A DNA stretch of 64,000 nt from Paraburkholderia bannensis (lineage in GTDB: Bacteria > Pseudomonadota > Gammaproteobacteria > Burkholderiales > Burkholderiaceae). Made by a program: the position numbers and the translations under genes. The notes beneath the pieces were generated by a model. The model worked only from the letters and a program-made list of their open reading frames with translations. It was not told the DNA's origin and made no database searches. Of this stretch, positions 28,194-37,091 are shown piece after piece (position 1 is the stretch's first letter; each line of letters begins with the position of its first letter). Location: assembly GCF_014200455.1 (NCBI RefSeq), contig NZ_JACHBW010000002.1, positions 310,001 through 374,000 of the forward strand, in the 5' to 3' direction.

Positions 28194-29360
28194 ATGTTCA
28201 CCTCCGCCGCCCCGTTATCCGATAAACAGCAGGTCGCACGCAAGACAACGTTTGTTAGCGTTGGCTTGAATTCGGTGCTTGTCGTGCTGCAAATCGTAGT
28301 TGGCGTGATGGCGCATTCGCAGGCTTTGATCGCGGACGGCGTGCATTCGCTTTCCGATCTCGTCTCCGATTTCGTTGTCCTGATCGCCAATCGGCATAGT
28401 GGCGCAAAGCCGGATGCCGATCACAATTACGGCCACAGCCGTTATGAAACAGTTGCTTCATTATTTCTCGGCGCATTACTGATTGCGGTGGGCGTGGGCA
28501 TGCTTGCGCGCGCCGGTACGCGACTTGCCAATCTCGGCGATATCCCGCCCGTCCATGCGAGCGCGCTTGCGGTGGCCGTGCTGGTGCTGGTGTCGAAGGA
28601 GGCGCTGTTTCGCTACATGCTGCGCGAGGCGCAGCGCGTGCGTTCCGCCATGCTGATTGCGAACGCGTGGCATGCGCGCTCGGATGCGGCGTCGTCGCTG
28701 GTGGTGGCCATTGGCATTGTCGGCAGCCTGGCGGGCGTGCGGCTGCTCGATCCGATTGCCGCTGCCATCGTCGGCTTCATGGTGGCGCGCATGGGCTGGG
28801 TGTTCGGCTGGGACGCGCTGCAGGATCTGTCGGATCGCGCGCTCGACGAATCGGCCGCCGCCGATCTGCGCGCGCTGCTGCTGGAGACGCCCGGCGTGCT
28901 GGACGTGCACGAGATGCGCACGCGCAAGACCGGCGACCTCGCGCTGGTGGACGCGCATATCCTGGTCGATCCGTTTATCTCGGTGTCCGAGGGACACTTC
29001 ATCGCCGAAATGGCGCGTGCGCGCCTGCTCACCGATGCGCGCGTGCTCGACGCGCTGATCCACGTCGATCCCGAGGACGACATGCACGTGCGCTCGGTGT
29101 CGAACCTGCCGCCGCGCGGCGAAGTCGCGCAAGCGCTGCGCGAGGCGCTTGGCGCGCACGACGTACATGTGGAAACGGTGACGCTGCACTATCTGAGCAC
29201 CGGGCTGGAAATCCAGTTCGCGCTGGCGGCGCGCGACGACGCGCGGCGTCTGGCCGATGTCGATCTGGAGGCGCTGCGGCGCAAGCTGGGCGCGAGCCGG
29301 CTGGAGGCGTTGCAGATGACCGCCGATGCGCGGCTAAGCGCGTCGCCGCCTATCGGCTGA
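28194..29360 (+). CDS. Cation diffusion facilitator family metal transporter
   Basis: A 388-residue inner-membrane antiporter with six transmembrane segments in the first 210 residues. Metal-site motifs are present: HSLSDLVSDF in TM2 (about 52-61) and HARSDAASS in TM5 (about 161-169), the HxxxD/SxxxD patterns seen in Fe/Co/Ni/Mn-type and Zn-type CDFs. The C-terminal cytosolic domain is longer than usual, about 170 residues, and seems to contain two ferredoxin-like units. It exports a divalent metal for protons; the metal cannot be decided. A bidirectional terminator separates it from the Lrp regulator. Confidence 0.93.
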   Translation: MFTSAAPLSDKQQVARKTTFVSVGLNSVLVVLQIVVGVMAHSQALIADGVHSLSDLVSDFVVLIANRHSGAKPDADHNYGHSRYETVASLFLGALLIAVGVGMLARAGTRLANLGDIPPVHASALAVAVLVLVSKEALFRYMLREAQRVRSAMLIANAWHARSDAASSLVVAIGIVGSLAGVRLLDPIAAAIVGFMVARMGWVFGWDALQDLSDRALDESAAADLRALLLETPGVLDVHEMRTRKTGDLALVDAHILVDPFISVSEGHFIAEMARARLLTDARVLDALIHVDPEDDMHVRSVSNLPPRGEVAQALREALGAHDVHVETVTLHYLSTGLEIQFALAARDDARRLADVDLEALRRKLGASRLEALQMTADARLSASPPIG

Positions 29361-29395
29361 GGCTGAACGAGCGACAGCATCGCCGCATCAATATG

Positions 29396-29434
29396 AAAAC
29401 GCCGCGCCGCCATTCATGGCGCGCGGCGTTTTGT
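29396..29434. terminator. Bidirectional terminator between convergent CDF and Lrp genes
   Basis: A 12-bp stem (29396-29407 with 29421-29432, AAAACGCCGCGC/GCGCGGCGTTTT) with further pairing of CCAT/ATGG in the loop. A-runs and T-runs on both sides allow use in both directions. Confidence 0.9.
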
Positions 29435-29464
29435 CATCGGCAGAGGGCAGACTGGTATGCAGCC

Positions 29465-29935
29465 TCAGAGCGGCAGCTGGGTATCGAACTTGATTTCGCG
29501 CAGCACGACGCTCGTGCGCACCTGCGCAACCGCCGGAATGCGGAAGATGCGTTCGTGCAGGAAGGCGTCGTAGGCCTTGATGTCGGGCGCGACGATCTTG
29601 AGGATGTAGTCCGATTCGCCCGTGGTGCTGTAGCACTCGGTCACTTCGGGGCAGGTGGCGATCTCGCGCTCGAACGCCTCGACGCCGCCTTCCGTGTGCC
29701 GCGTGAGATGGATATGCGCGAGTGCGCAGACGTGCAGGCCAAGCTTCTCGCGATCGAGCAGCGCGGTGTAGCGCTGGATCACGCCGGACTGCTCCATATC
29801 CTTGATGCGACGCCAGCAAGGCGTGCTGGAGAGCCCGACCTGATCGGAGATCTCCTGCACCGAGCGGCGCGCGTCCAGCTGCAGCAGGCGCAGGATCTTC
29901 TGAGAGAACGTATCGAGTGTCAAATGCGCCTCCAT
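29465..29935 (-). CDS. Lrp/AsnC-family transcriptional regulator
   Basis: A 156-residue regulator: N-terminal winged helix-turn-helix (FSQKILRLLQLDARRSVQEISDQVGLSS, about residues 8-35) and a C-terminal RAM/AsnC effector domain with TGESDYILKIVAPD (about 104-117). It resembles Lrp or BkdR-type regulators that respond to amino acids. The ATG at 29935 matches the family length; the open frame runs 18 codons further but no ribosome binding site supports it. The gene next to it on the left is convergent and the gene on the right is co-directional, so its target is unclear. Confidence 0.93.
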   Translation of the reverse strand: MEAHLTLDTFSQKILRLLQLDARRSVQEISDQVGLSSTPCWRRIKDMEQSGVIQRYTALLDREKLGLHVCALAHIHLTRHTEGGVEAFEREIATCPEVTECYSTTGESDYILKIVAPDIKAYDAFLHERIFRIPAVAQVRTSVVLREIKFDTQLPL

Positions 29936-30025
29936 GTGCGTCGCCGTATTCCCGAATGGTAGAGGTCGGGAAAACGAAACGCAATGCAAACCGCGTTTGG
30001 CGAGGGAGATTACCTAACCCGATGC

Positions 30026-30661
30026 TTAGCTGGCGGCGTTTTGCCCTGATGCGTCCCCGTCATCGGCGCTCGAAAGCGCCTTCAGGGCGGCCTGCTGCGC
30101 CCGCAGATCGGCGAGCATGTTGCAGAACAGCGCGCCTTGCTCGATGGCGTCGTCGAGCGCCACATGCGTGTGCGGGTGATCGTCGAACCAGTGTTTGGGG
30201 AAGCGCGGCTTGATGTTCTTGCGATAGGGCAGGCCGGTGATCGCGAAGGCGAGTGTCTTGATGTCGAGCGCCGACCACGAGAACGGACAGCGTCCGGCGA
30301 AACGCATCATGTACCAGAACATGTAGGTGAAATCGAAACCCGCGGGCATGGCCACGAACACGGGCTTGCCCGGCAGCGCCTCCACCCATTCGACATAGGC
30401 GACGAGCGCCGCCGCCGGGTCCTGCAAGTCCTTGCGGCAGGCCGCCCAGGCCTCGGGCTGGGTTTCCCACCACGCGGCCTGCACCGGATGCGGCGCAGCG
30501 CCGTCGAGCGTCGCCAGATTCGCCGAGAAGGTGGCGATCAGGCGCTTGTCGGCGGTATAGGCCGCCGAGGCGAAACTGAGCATCGAGTGCGGGCCGGGAA
30601 TCGGACCGTCGGCCTCGACGTCGGTGCTTACGTAAATCTCTTCGATGGCGGCTTGATTCAT
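30026..30661 (-). CDS. DEDD-family 3'-5' exonuclease
   Basis: A 211-residue protein with RNase T/DnaQ-type motifs: STDVEADGP near residue 12 (DxE), GFDFTY near 108, and [10 protein letters not shown] near 168 (HxxxxD). These supply the four acidic metal ligands and general-base histidine. It probably trims RNA or single-stranded DNA. The ATG at 30661 was chosen; an upstream GTG at 30712 would overlap the hydrolase gene at 30703 and add 17 residues. It lies just downstream of that hydrolase gene, so the two are probably co-transcribed. Confidence 0.88.
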   Translation of the reverse strand: MNQAAIEEIYVSTDVEADGPIPGPHSMLSFASAAYTADKRLIATFSANLATLDGAAPHPVQAAWWETQPEAWAACRKDLQDPAAALVAYVEWVEALPGKPVFVAMPAGFDFTYMFWYMMRFAGRCPFSWSALDIKTLAFAITGLPYRKNIKPRFPKHWFDDHPHTHVALDDAIEQGALFCNMLADLRAQQAALKALSSADDGDASGQNAAS

Positions 30662-30702
30662 CGCTTGCTGTAGATGGCGCGCAAGGTTCTGGGTGCGCGA
30701 GT

Positions 30703-31374
30703 TTAGCCCCACTGCGCCCGGCTGGGTTCATCGCCGACGACGCTGTCTGCCACATAGGGATTGGAGCGGCGCTCCTCGCCAAAGGTCGAAACCGGGCCGT
30801 GACCCGGCACGAAGGTGACATCGTCGCCCAGCGGCCAGAGCTTTTCGCGGATCGAACGCACCAGATCCGCATGATTGCCGCGCGGAAAGTCCGTGCGGCC
30901 GATCGAGCCGGCGAACAGCACATCGCCGACAAACGCCAGCCGATGCTCGCGGCTGAAAAAGACGACATGACCCGGCGTGTGGCCGGGGCAGTGGTAGACC
31001 TCCATCTCCTCGTTGCCGAAGCGTACGGTGTCGCCGTTCACGAGCCAGCGATCCGGCTCGAACGCCTGCGCATGCCCGAAGCCAAAGCGCACGCTTTGCT
31101 GCGGCAATTGCTCGATCCAGAAGCGTTCGTCTTCCTGCGGCCCTTCGATCGGCACGCCGAACTTGTCGGCCAGCGCCTTCGCGCCCGCGCAGTGATCGAG
31201 ATGACCGTGCGTGAGCAGCACTTTTTCGAGCTGCACGCCTTGATTCGCGATCTCCGCTTCGATGCGATCGAGATCGCCGCCCGGATCGACAACGGCAGCG
31301 CGTTGCGTCGCTTCGCAGACGAGCAGCGAACTGTTTTGCTGGAACGGCGTGACGGGGATAAGCGTGACTTTCAT
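30703..31374 (-). CDS. Metallo-beta-lactamase-fold hydrolase, glyoxalase II-like
   Basis: A 223-residue MBL-fold protein with the complete metal site: THGHLDH (about residues 54-60), GHTPGH (about 137), [16 protein letters not shown] (about 154-169), and PGHGP (about 196). The short length without a C-terminal substrate domain matches YcbL-type/glyoxalase II-like hydrolases of thioesters. The ATG at 31374 starts [16 protein letters not shown], typical of this group. It is the promoter-proximal gene of the pair with the exonuclease. Confidence 0.93.
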   Translation of the reverse strand: MKVTLIPVTPFQQNSSLLVCEATQRAAVVDPGGDLDRIEAEIANQGVQLEKVLLTHGHLDHCAGAKALADKFGVPIEGPQEDERFWIEQLPQQSVRFGFGHAQAFEPDRWLVNGDTVRFGNEEMEVYHCPGHTPGHVVFFSREHRLAFVGDVLFAGSIGRTDFPRGNHADLVRSIREKLWPLGDDVTFVPGHGPVSTFGEERRSNPYVADSVVGDEPSRAQWG

Positions 31375-31637
31375 GCGCGCGGTCGGGCTCAGGAGGTGAA
31401 GTGGGCAGCGGGGTTGTCGTGGGGCCGTGCTTGTTCGCATGCGCGGCAAACCGACCCAGGAACCCGATTGTACCGGGGTGTACGACGTGCCGCCCGGCGT
31501 CGTCCGGAGCTGGGCGGACGATCGGCGCAGCCCTTGTCAGACAAGGGATTGGCGGGCCTCGCCAAACGGCTTTGTTGCATCAATAGTTAGAAATCATGGA
31601 GATTTGCGGGTGGCGAGCATGACAAGAATAACTTTTA

Positions 31638-31643
31638 GGTATA
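31638..31643 (+). promoter_or_regulatory. Consensus -10 element (TATAAT)
   Basis: A perfect TATAAT preceded by an AT-rich stretch, with ATGACA as a partial -35 match 15 bp upstream. It points into the hairpin-rich segment, so transcription would begin near 31650. Confidence 0.55.
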
Positions 31644-31649
31644 ATGCGA

Positions 31650-32030
31650 CCCATCAAGCACGTTTGTGAGTGCATTCAAGTGGCGATGTGACCTGCAGTA
31701 AATAATGGGTCTCGATGCATCGCCGTCAAGCAGTGCCGTCTCAGAGGCCAGCTAAACAGGCTGCCTTACAAGATGGCAAATCAGGTGCCGATCCGTTCGG
31801 CACCGCACGTCTTGCCCAGCCAGGCGCTACGCGCCTGCCACGACCTTGCTGTCGTGACGCTGGGTGGGGCCTACGCCGCCGTTCCTGTACGCCGTGTGTT
31901 ATCCGGCGTGCCTGAATGTGTTCATCGCGTTCGATGGCGGCTTGTGGGGTCTGGTCAGGCTGCCGGGGACAGGTTGCGCCAGACGTGAAAGCAAACTAGC
32001 GGTTAGCGGCATATGGGGCCGCATCCGGGT
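31650..32030 (+). ncRNA. Candidate structured RNA, possibly a C4/icd-like prophage immunity leader
   Basis: Hairpins in order: 31784-31791 with 31797-31804 (8 bp, GGTGCCGA), 31821-31827 with 31831-31837 (7 bp, CAGGCGC, 3-nt loop), 31839-31844 with 31851-31856 (CACGAC/GTCGTG), and a long-range GTCTGG/CCAGAC pair at 31949-31954 with 31979-31984. The 9-mer CAGGCTGCC occurs twice (31757-31765 and 31956-31964). The sequence around 31950-32010 reminds me of the C4 antisense RNA region found in P1-like and other prophages; this is from memory and unverified. Strand is inferred from the TATAAT. Ends are approximate. Confidence 0.4.
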
Positions 32031-32156
32031 ATGGGTACTCGCACGCCTTTTGTTCATGCGACAAGGCGAGCGTGGCGTCCTTTTGCCTGCGACCGCCGGG
32101 GTTATCCAGTGATGCACCACCAAGGTGCAGGATGGCCTTGAACAGAAGGCTAATTT

Positions 32157-32756
32157 ATGAATTTTGGACTATCTCGACGACGACTCGGGAGTCTCGCAGC
32201 CGTGTCCGTGCTGGCAGGTTGTGCCATGCCGCCCGGCCCGCAGGATCAGGCGCAGGGCAACGCGCTGAGCACCAGGGACGCACACACCGCGTTCGCGTCG
32301 CCGCAGAGCTACGGCTCGGCGCTGGCGGCGCTGCCCGCATCGGGCGCAGGCAAGGACAACTCGCTCGCCGATGCACAGGCGATCGACGGCGACGCAGTCG
32401 ACGCCGGCTCCTTCCGTCAGGTTGGTCGCGCATCGTGGTACGGCCGCGCCTTCCACGGTCGCAAGACCGCAAGCGGCGAGCGCTACAACATGGAAGCGCT
32501 CACTGCCGCGCACCGCACGCTGCCGCTGGGCTCCTATGTGCGCGTGAGCATTCCGGGGACCGCGAAGTGGGTCGTCGTGAAGATCAACGACCGTGGCCCC
32601 TACGCTCGTGGCCGCGTGATCGATCTGTCCCTCGCTGCGGCTCGGATGCTGGGCCTGCAACACGCGGGTACGGCAAAGGTCAACATCGAAGGTCTCTCGC
32701 GTCAGGAAGCGAAGGCCGCGCAAGCCGAAATGCTGGCGGCGAACTCGAACCCGTGA
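32157..32756 (+). CDS. RlpA-family septal ring lytic transglycosylase-like lipoprotein
   Basis: A 199-residue protein. The lipobox VLAGC places the lipidated cysteine at about residue 22. A linker of about 70 residues is followed by the double-psi beta-barrel: GRASWYGRAFHGRKTASGERYN (near 89), LPLGSYVRV, VKINDRGPYARGRVIDLS (about 140-158). The catalytic Asp in NDRGP and the GRxFHGRKTASGE motif match RlpA. The C-terminal SPOR domain found in full-length RlpA is missing. It would act on peptidoglycan from the outer membrane. It directly follows the structured leader at 31650-32030. Confidence 0.93.
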   Translation: MNFGLSRRRLGSLAAVSVLAGCAMPPGPQDQAQGNALSTRDAHTAFASPQSYGSALAALPASGAGKDNSLADAQAIDGDAVDAGSFRQVGRASWYGRAFHGRKTASGERYNMEALTAAHRTLPLGSYVRVSIPGTAKWVVVKINDRGPYARGRVIDLSLAAARMLGLQHAGTAKVNIEGLSRQEAKAAQAEMLAANSNP

Positions 32757-32897
32757 TGGGTTGATCGCTGTTTAGTCGGCGTTCGGTGAGTGTGAGTGGT
32801 GAGATTCATTAGCGTGTGTCGTCCGTGATGGCGCGTTGCGCGCGCCGGATGAGGTACGAAACCCCTCCACGTATGGATAGACGACTCGTAAAAAGCA

Positions 32898-32934
32898 CGA
32901 AGGGCTGCCCGGATTGGGCAGCCCTTCGGTTTTT
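32898..32934. terminator. Bidirectional intrinsic terminator between RlpA-like and rsmI genes
   Basis: A 13-bp perfect stem (32898-32910 with 32916-32928, CGAAGGGCTGCCC and its complement), 5-nt loop, then GTTTTT on the plus strand; the minus side reads TGCTTTTTAC. It lies between convergent genes. Confidence 0.93.
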
Positions 32935-32954
32935 CTGGCGCAGCAAGCGAGGAC

Positions 32955-33863
32955 TTAGTCCTCGTCGCCTTCCTCTTCATCCTCTTCGTTCTCTTCCTTC
33001 AGTTCGAGCGCACGCGCGTAGAGCGTATTGCGCGACGCGCCCGTAAGCGCCGCCGCGATCTTCGCCGCGCCCTTCACCGGCACTTCCTGCAGCAGCACGA
33101 GCAACAGCGCATCGTGATCCGCCTCGTCGGACTCGGGTGCGCTTGCGCCTTCGACCACCAGCACGAACTCACCACGCTGACGGTTTGCGTCTTCAGCGAG
33201 CCACGTTGGCCCTTCGGCCAGGGTGCCGCACCAGAGCGCCTCATGTAACTTGGTCAACTCGCGGGCGATCAACAGACGCCGCGCGGGACCGAACGCATCG
33301 GCAAGCGCCTGCACGGTTTCGACGATGCGATGCGGCGCTTCGTAAAACACCATCGCGTGCGCGTGCGAGACAAGCGGCTGCAGGGCGGACGCGCGCTGCT
33401 TCGCCTTGGGCGGCAAGAAGCCGAGGAACGTGAACGTCGCTACCCAGTCGCCCGCAGCGGAAAGCGCGGTTGCAAGCGCGCTCGCGCCGGGCAAGGGCAC
33501 GACCTGGAAACCGGCGGCGCGCACTGCATCGACGAGCTTCGCGCCCGGGTCGGAAATGCCCGGTGTGCCCGCGTCCGACACGCAGGCCACGCGCTCGCCC
33601 GCGCGCAGATGCTCGATCACGCGCAGTGCGGCTTCGCGCTCGTTGTGCTCGTGCACGGCGATGAGCGGCTTCGAGATGCCATAGCGCGTGAGCAACTGGC
33701 CGGTGTTGCGCGTGTCTTCGGCGGCGATGCGATCGACCAGACCGAGCACGTGCAGCGCGCGCACCGTGATATCGGCGGTATTGCCGATGGGGGTCGCCAC
33801 GACATACAGCGTGCCGGCCGGATATTGCTGGCCCTGAGCGAGTTCGAAAGGAGACGACGTCAT
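32955..33863 (-). CDS. rsmI: 16S rRNA (cytidine(1402)-2'-O)-methyltransferase
   Basis: A 302-residue protein of the tetrapyrrole-methylase fold. Signature motifs: [15 protein letters not shown] (about 23-37), [14 protein letters not shown] (about 93-106), and [10 protein letters not shown] (about 145). RsmI methylates the 2'-O of C1402 in the ribosomal P site. The C-terminus ends in a highly acidic tail ([13 protein letters not shown]). The start ATG at 33863 shares bases with the divergent yraN start (CATG at 33861-33864), so the two genes have zero intergenic space. Neighbours match the E. coli rsmI cluster. Confidence 0.96.
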   Translation of the reverse strand: MTSSPFELAQGQQYPAGTLYVVATPIGNTADITVRALHVLGLVDRIAAEDTRNTGQLLTRYGISKPLIAVHEHNEREAALRVIEHLRAGERVACVSDAGTPGISDPGAKLVDAVRAAGFQVVPLPGASALATALSAAGDWVATFTFLGFLPPKAKQRASALQPLVSHAHAMVFYEAPHRIVETVQALADAFGPARRLLIARELTKLHEALWCGTLAEGPTWLAEDANRQRGEFVLVVEGASAPESDEADHDALLLVLLQEVPVKGAAKIAAALTGASRNTLYARALELKEENEEDEEEGDED

Positions 33864-34374
33864 GACACGGAACGCGCGAGCGCAAGAAAAGAGGCCGTCA
33901 TTGTGCCATGTGGGGGAGGGCGCGACGGCGCATCGGGACACCGGCGCGCGAAACGGCGAAGACAACTTTTCCGCGCGCGGCCAGTCGAAAGCGCAAGGTC
34001 GTGGGGCCACGCGGCGCGAGGTGGGCGATCGCTTCGAGGCGCATGCGATGACTTATCTGCAACGCCAGCGTCTGGTACTCGTCGCGCGCAACGTCCATTG
34101 CCGGGGCGGCGAACTCGACCTCGTGATGCGCGAGCGCGACGGCACGCTGGTGTTCGTGGAGGTGCGTGCGCGCACGCGGGCCGCCTACGGCGGCGCCGCG
34201 GCGAGCGTGGGATGGCACAAGCGGCAACGCGTTCTGCTCGCCGCGCGCGAGTATCTGCTCACGCATGCGCAGGAGCATGGCGCGCTGCCACCCGCATGCC
34301 GCTTCGACGTGGTGACGTTCGAGGGTGGCCGGCTCGCGTGGCTGCGCGATGCGTTTCGCGAGGACGAAAGCTGA
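33862..34374 (+). CDS. yraN: UPF0102/YraN-family putative nuclease
   Basis: A 170-residue protein. The family core is [31 protein letters not shown] (near residue 88-114): the Asp of ELDLV and the Glu and basic residue of VEVR form a PD-(D/E)XK-type pattern. The N-terminal 50 residues are an extra, basic low-complexity extension beyond the usual family start (about residue 52, [13 protein letters not shown]), so translation might begin further in, but no internal start has a better binding site. It is divergent from rsmI and followed by diaA. Confidence 0.88.
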   Translation: MTRNARAQEKRPSLCHVGEGATAHRDTGARNGEDNFSARGQSKAQGRGATRREVGDRFEAHAMTYLQRQRLVLVARNVHCRGGELDLVMRERDGTLVFVEVRARTRAAYGGAAASVGWHKRQRVLLAAREYLLTHAQEHGALPPACRFDVVTFEGGRLAWLRDAFREDES

Positions 34375-34574
34375 TGAGGCTTCGGTTGCGTGCGCGGGTT
34401 ACGTATTGATACCGAATAAGCGCGAACCAGCCGTGAAGAAGCGCGCAGAATACGCGCGAAGGAAAAGAACGCCGGAAGAGAACCCCTGCGAGTGCGCTAA
34501 ACTTGCGGCACGCCGCAACCAAGGGGATTTTCGCGAAGATTTCGCGTTTCTCCGCAGTACAGATTAGAGAGTCG

Positions 34575-35162
34575 ATGTCCGTCGAACGTATTCAACAGCA
34601 TTTTCGCGATAGCGCAGCTACGCAGCTCGCCGCGATGGAAACCCTGGCCGTGCCGATTGCCGCCGCGGTCGATACGATGTTCGCCGCGCTGGCGAACGGA
34701 AACAAGATACTGGCCTGTGGCAACGGAGGCTCGGCCGCCGACGCCCAGCACTTCGCCGCCGAACTGATCGGCCGCTTCGAACGCGACCGCCCGGGCCTGC
34801 CCGCGCTGGCGCTGACGACCGATGCATCGGTGCTCACGGCGGTGTCGAACGACTACGCCTACGACCAGGTGTTCGCGCGCCAGGTGCGTGCGCTCGGCCA
34901 GCCCGGCGACGTGCTGCTGGCCATCACGACCTCGGGCAATTCCGCCAACGTGCTGGCCGCCATTGCCGAGGCGCACGAACGCGAAATGATCGTGATCGCG
35001 CTGACCGGCAAGGGCGGCGGCCTGGTCAACGAAACGCTCGCGGATACCGACATCCACCTGAGCGTGCCGTCCGACCGGACCGCGCGCGTTCAGGAAGTGC
35101 ATCTGCTGACCATCCATTGCCTGTGCGACGGCATCGACGCGATGCTGATGGGCGAGGATTGA
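34575..35162 (+). CDS. diaA: SIS-domain DnaA initiator-associating protein / phosphoheptose isomerase family
   Basis: A 195-residue SIS-domain protein. Motifs: [22 protein letters not shown] (about 42-63), [10 protein letters not shown] (about 116-125), [11 protein letters not shown]. The start [22 protein letters not shown] and the gene order (rsmI, yraN, this gene, BON protein) match E. coli DiaA, which binds DnaA to promote replication initiation. DiaA and the heptose isomerase GmhA are close relatives of the same length, so isomerase activity cannot be excluded. The ATG at 34575 has AGAGAG upstream. Confidence 0.87.
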   Translation: MSVERIQQHFRDSAATQLAAMETLAVPIAAAVDTMFAALANGNKILACGNGGSAADAQHFAAELIGRFERDRPGLPALALTTDASVLTAVSNDYAYDQVFARQVRALGQPGDVLLAITTSGNSANVLAAIAEAHEREMIVIALTGKGGGLVNETLADTDIHLSVPSDRTARVQEVHLLTIHCLCDGIDAMLMGED

Positions 35163-35210
35163 AACCGGCTTGACTCGAACCGACATCGAAGCACCAAGGA
35201 GAGGGAGTTG

Positions 35211-36002
35211 ATGAGCAGAAACAGCATGACGCGCGCGCTGGCCCGGACCACGCTGACGATCGGCTTCGCGGCCTCGCTGTGCGCGAGCCTGCAGGGCTGC
35301 TTCCTCGCGCTCGCGGGCGCGGCGGGCGGCACGGCGCTGGTGGCGACCGACCGACGCACGGTGGGCTCGCAGACCGAAGATCGCGAAATCCAGGTGAAGG
35401 CGCTGTCGAACGTGACGAGCGGGCTGAGCGACGCCGCGCACGTGAACGTGGCGGTGTTCAATCAGCGCGTGTTGCTGACGGGCGAAGTGCCCGACGAGGC
35501 TTCGAAGCAGAAGGCTGAAAGCATCGTGCGCGGGATTCCGAATGTCGGCTCGATCGTGAATGAGCTGGCGGTGCAGCCGGCTAGTTCGTTCTCGTCGCGC
35601 GCTAATGACTCGTATCTGGAAGGGCGGGTCAAGAGCGAGCTGGTGATGTACAAGGAGATTTCGGCGAACAACTTCAAGGTGGTGGCCGAGCGCGGGAATA
35701 TCTATCTGATGGGCCTGGTGACGCCGCGTGAGGGTAACGTTGCGGCGAATGCGACGAGCACGGTTTCGGGCGTGGCGCAGGTGGTGAAGTGCTATCAGTA
35801 CATCGCGCCGGATCAGGCGCTGGCTTCGTCGTCGGGGAATGCGCCGGTTTCGAGTGCGCCCGCGCAGCCCGCGGCTGATGCGCCGACGGTGGGGGCGATT
35901 CCGGATTCGGGTGTGAGTTCGAGGCCGATCGAGCAGCAGGCTCCGGCGCCGGTGATGGAGTCGTCGCCCGCGCATGCCGGGTCAACCGGGGCGTCGATGT
36001 GA
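35211..36002 (+). CDS. dolP: BON-domain lipoprotein, DolP (YraP)-like
   Basis: A 263-residue lipoprotein: the lipobox LQGC puts the modified cysteine near residue 30. Two BON domains follow: about 55-118 (VNVAVFNQRVLLTGEVPDEASKQKAE) and about 128-195 (NNFKVVAERGNIYLMGLVTPREG). BON domains bind anionic phospholipid; DolP acts at the outer membrane in envelope integrity. The last 60 residues are Ala/Pro/Ser-rich and not part of the family. The ATG at 35211 has AAGGAGAGGG upstream; the TTG just before it is not used. It follows diaA by 48 bp. Confidence 0.9.
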   Translation: MSRNSMTRALARTTLTIGFAASLCASLQGCFLALAGAAGGTALVATDRRTVGSQTEDREIQVKALSNVTSGLSDAAHVNVAVFNQRVLLTGEVPDEASKQKAESIVRGIPNVGSIVNELAVQPASSFSSRANDSYLEGRVKSELVMYKEISANNFKVVAERGNIYLMGLVTPREGNVAANATSTVSGVAQVVKCYQYIAPDQALASSSGNAPVSSAPAQPAADAPTVGAIPDSGVSSRPIEQQAPAPVMESSPAHAGSTGASM

Positions 36003-36343
36003 TGGTGAGGCGATTGGTGGTTGGGCTGGTTTTGGTGGGGGCTGCGGCTTCGGCTTCTTCGGTTGCGTTTGCTGGGGATGGGCAGGCGGTTGCGCGTGCG
36101 AATGCTTGTATGGGCTGTCATGCGGTGGACCGAAAGCTGGTTGGGCCTTCATTTAAAGACATCGCTGCGAAGTACAAGGGTGATGCCGGGGCGCAGGCCA
36201 GGCTTGAAAAGAAGGTTCGCGAGGGCGGGGCCGGAGTTTGGGGGGCGATTCCGATGCCCTCTCATCCCGGCATGAGCGCTGGGGATATCCACGATGTTGT
36301 GGCCTGGGTGCTGGCTGGGGCGCCTGCTTCGTCTTCGAAGTAG
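36002..36343 (+). CDS. Class I cytochrome c (c551/c5-like)
   Basis: A 113-residue protein with a signal peptide (about residues 1-24, ending AFA-G). The heme-attachment motif CMGCH is near residue 36; the axial methionine is probably in AIPMPSHPGMS near 83. It is a small periplasmic electron carrier. The ATG overlaps the dolP stop (ATGTGATGG); a GTG at 35999 is an alternative. No independent binding site is visible, so translation is likely coupled to dolP. Codon use (GGT, GCT, GTT, TGT) is less GC-rich than in most neighbours. Confidence 0.92.
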   Translation: MVRRLVVGLVLVGAAASASSVAFAGDGQAVARANACMGCHAVDRKLVGPSFKDIAAKYKGDAGAQARLEKKVREGGAGVWGAIPMPSHPGMSAGDIHDVVAWVLAGAPASSSK

Positions 36344-36413
36344 TTTTGGTTGCGGCGACGCAATTTCTGGGGTGGTGCGCTGAAAAATAGGTGTGCTACA
36401 CTCATCGGGCAGT

Positions 36414-36489
<76 letters not shown>

Positions 36490-36501
36490 AGATTTCCTTT
36501 T

Positions 36502-36529
36502 AAAACCGGTCACTTAGACCGGTTTTTTC
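36502..36529 (+). terminator. Intrinsic terminator of tRNA-Ala
   Basis: A 10-bp stem (36502-36511 with 36517-36526, AAAACCGGTC/GACCGGTTTT), 5-nt loop, two more T; 12 bp past the CCA end. Confidence 0.93.
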
Positions 36530-37091
36530 ATTTTGGCGCTACTTCCGTCATCGTTGGTTTGGCACACCGCCGGGTGACATCAGGGTGACAGACTGGCCCG
36601 TCTGAGGACGTGGACGACACAGGGTCTGTCACACGGTCAATCCTTCGACCCTGCGGCGATGCGAGCACGCTCGCCGAAACCCTCCAGTCCGTCGATATCG
36701 TGCCACGGCAGGCCCCCAGCCTTTCAGCAGTTTTCGTAGCGACCCATGCCCGTTTTCAATTGTTGTGCGATGTTAGACCAGCCAATAGCTGCGATTCCTT
36801 AGCCACAGAAATCTTCATAAAGGCTCCCGCCTTCGGCACGAATCATCCATACGCATTTCTCACGCAATCCCCTTATTCGATGCGCGAAATCCACTCCGTT
36901 CAAATAGAAATATCGAGATCGGATATCTCCTTGATCTGCAATCGAATTTGATCCTCGCCAACACGCATTTAAAAATATTGAAATTAAAAGCGACTCCGCA
37001 ATTAAGAGATTGAAATTTCGCTACAATAATAAATAACCAAACAAATCACAGCATTATTCCTAACCACATTCTCTCTGTTCGAGACCCAGCA
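36530..37091. other. Low-GC gene-free segment between tRNA-Ala and the XRE regulator
   Basis: About 560 bp whose right part (36770-37090) is distinctly AT-rich for this genome. A frame at 36610-36951 starting with GTG has no binding site and unusual composition; not supported as a gene. No integrase remnant or duplicate of the tRNA 3' end was found in the following 5 kb. It probably contains the promoter of the XRE gene just before 37092. Confidence 0.55.

Larger units (their letters stand above)
31375..32156. other. 782-bp gene-free region with promoter and chain of hairpins
   Basis: No reading frame has both a start with a binding site and plausible composition. The left part (31375-31600) contains the upstream region of the hydrolase gene. 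A strong TATAAT lies at 31638-31643. From 31695 to 32025 there are several perfect hairpins (listed separately), suggesting a structured RNA on the plus strand that ends near or runs into the RlpA-like gene at 32157. Confidence 0.7.

Noticed and set aside
31773..32123. Short open frames on both strands in the hairpin region (for example 31773-31988 plus and 31899-32123 minus)
   Set aside because: No ribosome binding sites and composition explained by the repeated GC-rich stems; a structured RNA fits better.
31375..32156. RNase P RNA gene near rsmI
   Set aside because: The highly conserved GAGGAAAGTCCGGGC core of RNase P RNA is missing on both strands.
36610..36951. A 113-codon frame with GTG start after tRNA-Ala
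   Set aside because: No binding site, no domain, and mixed composition across a GC change; not supported.
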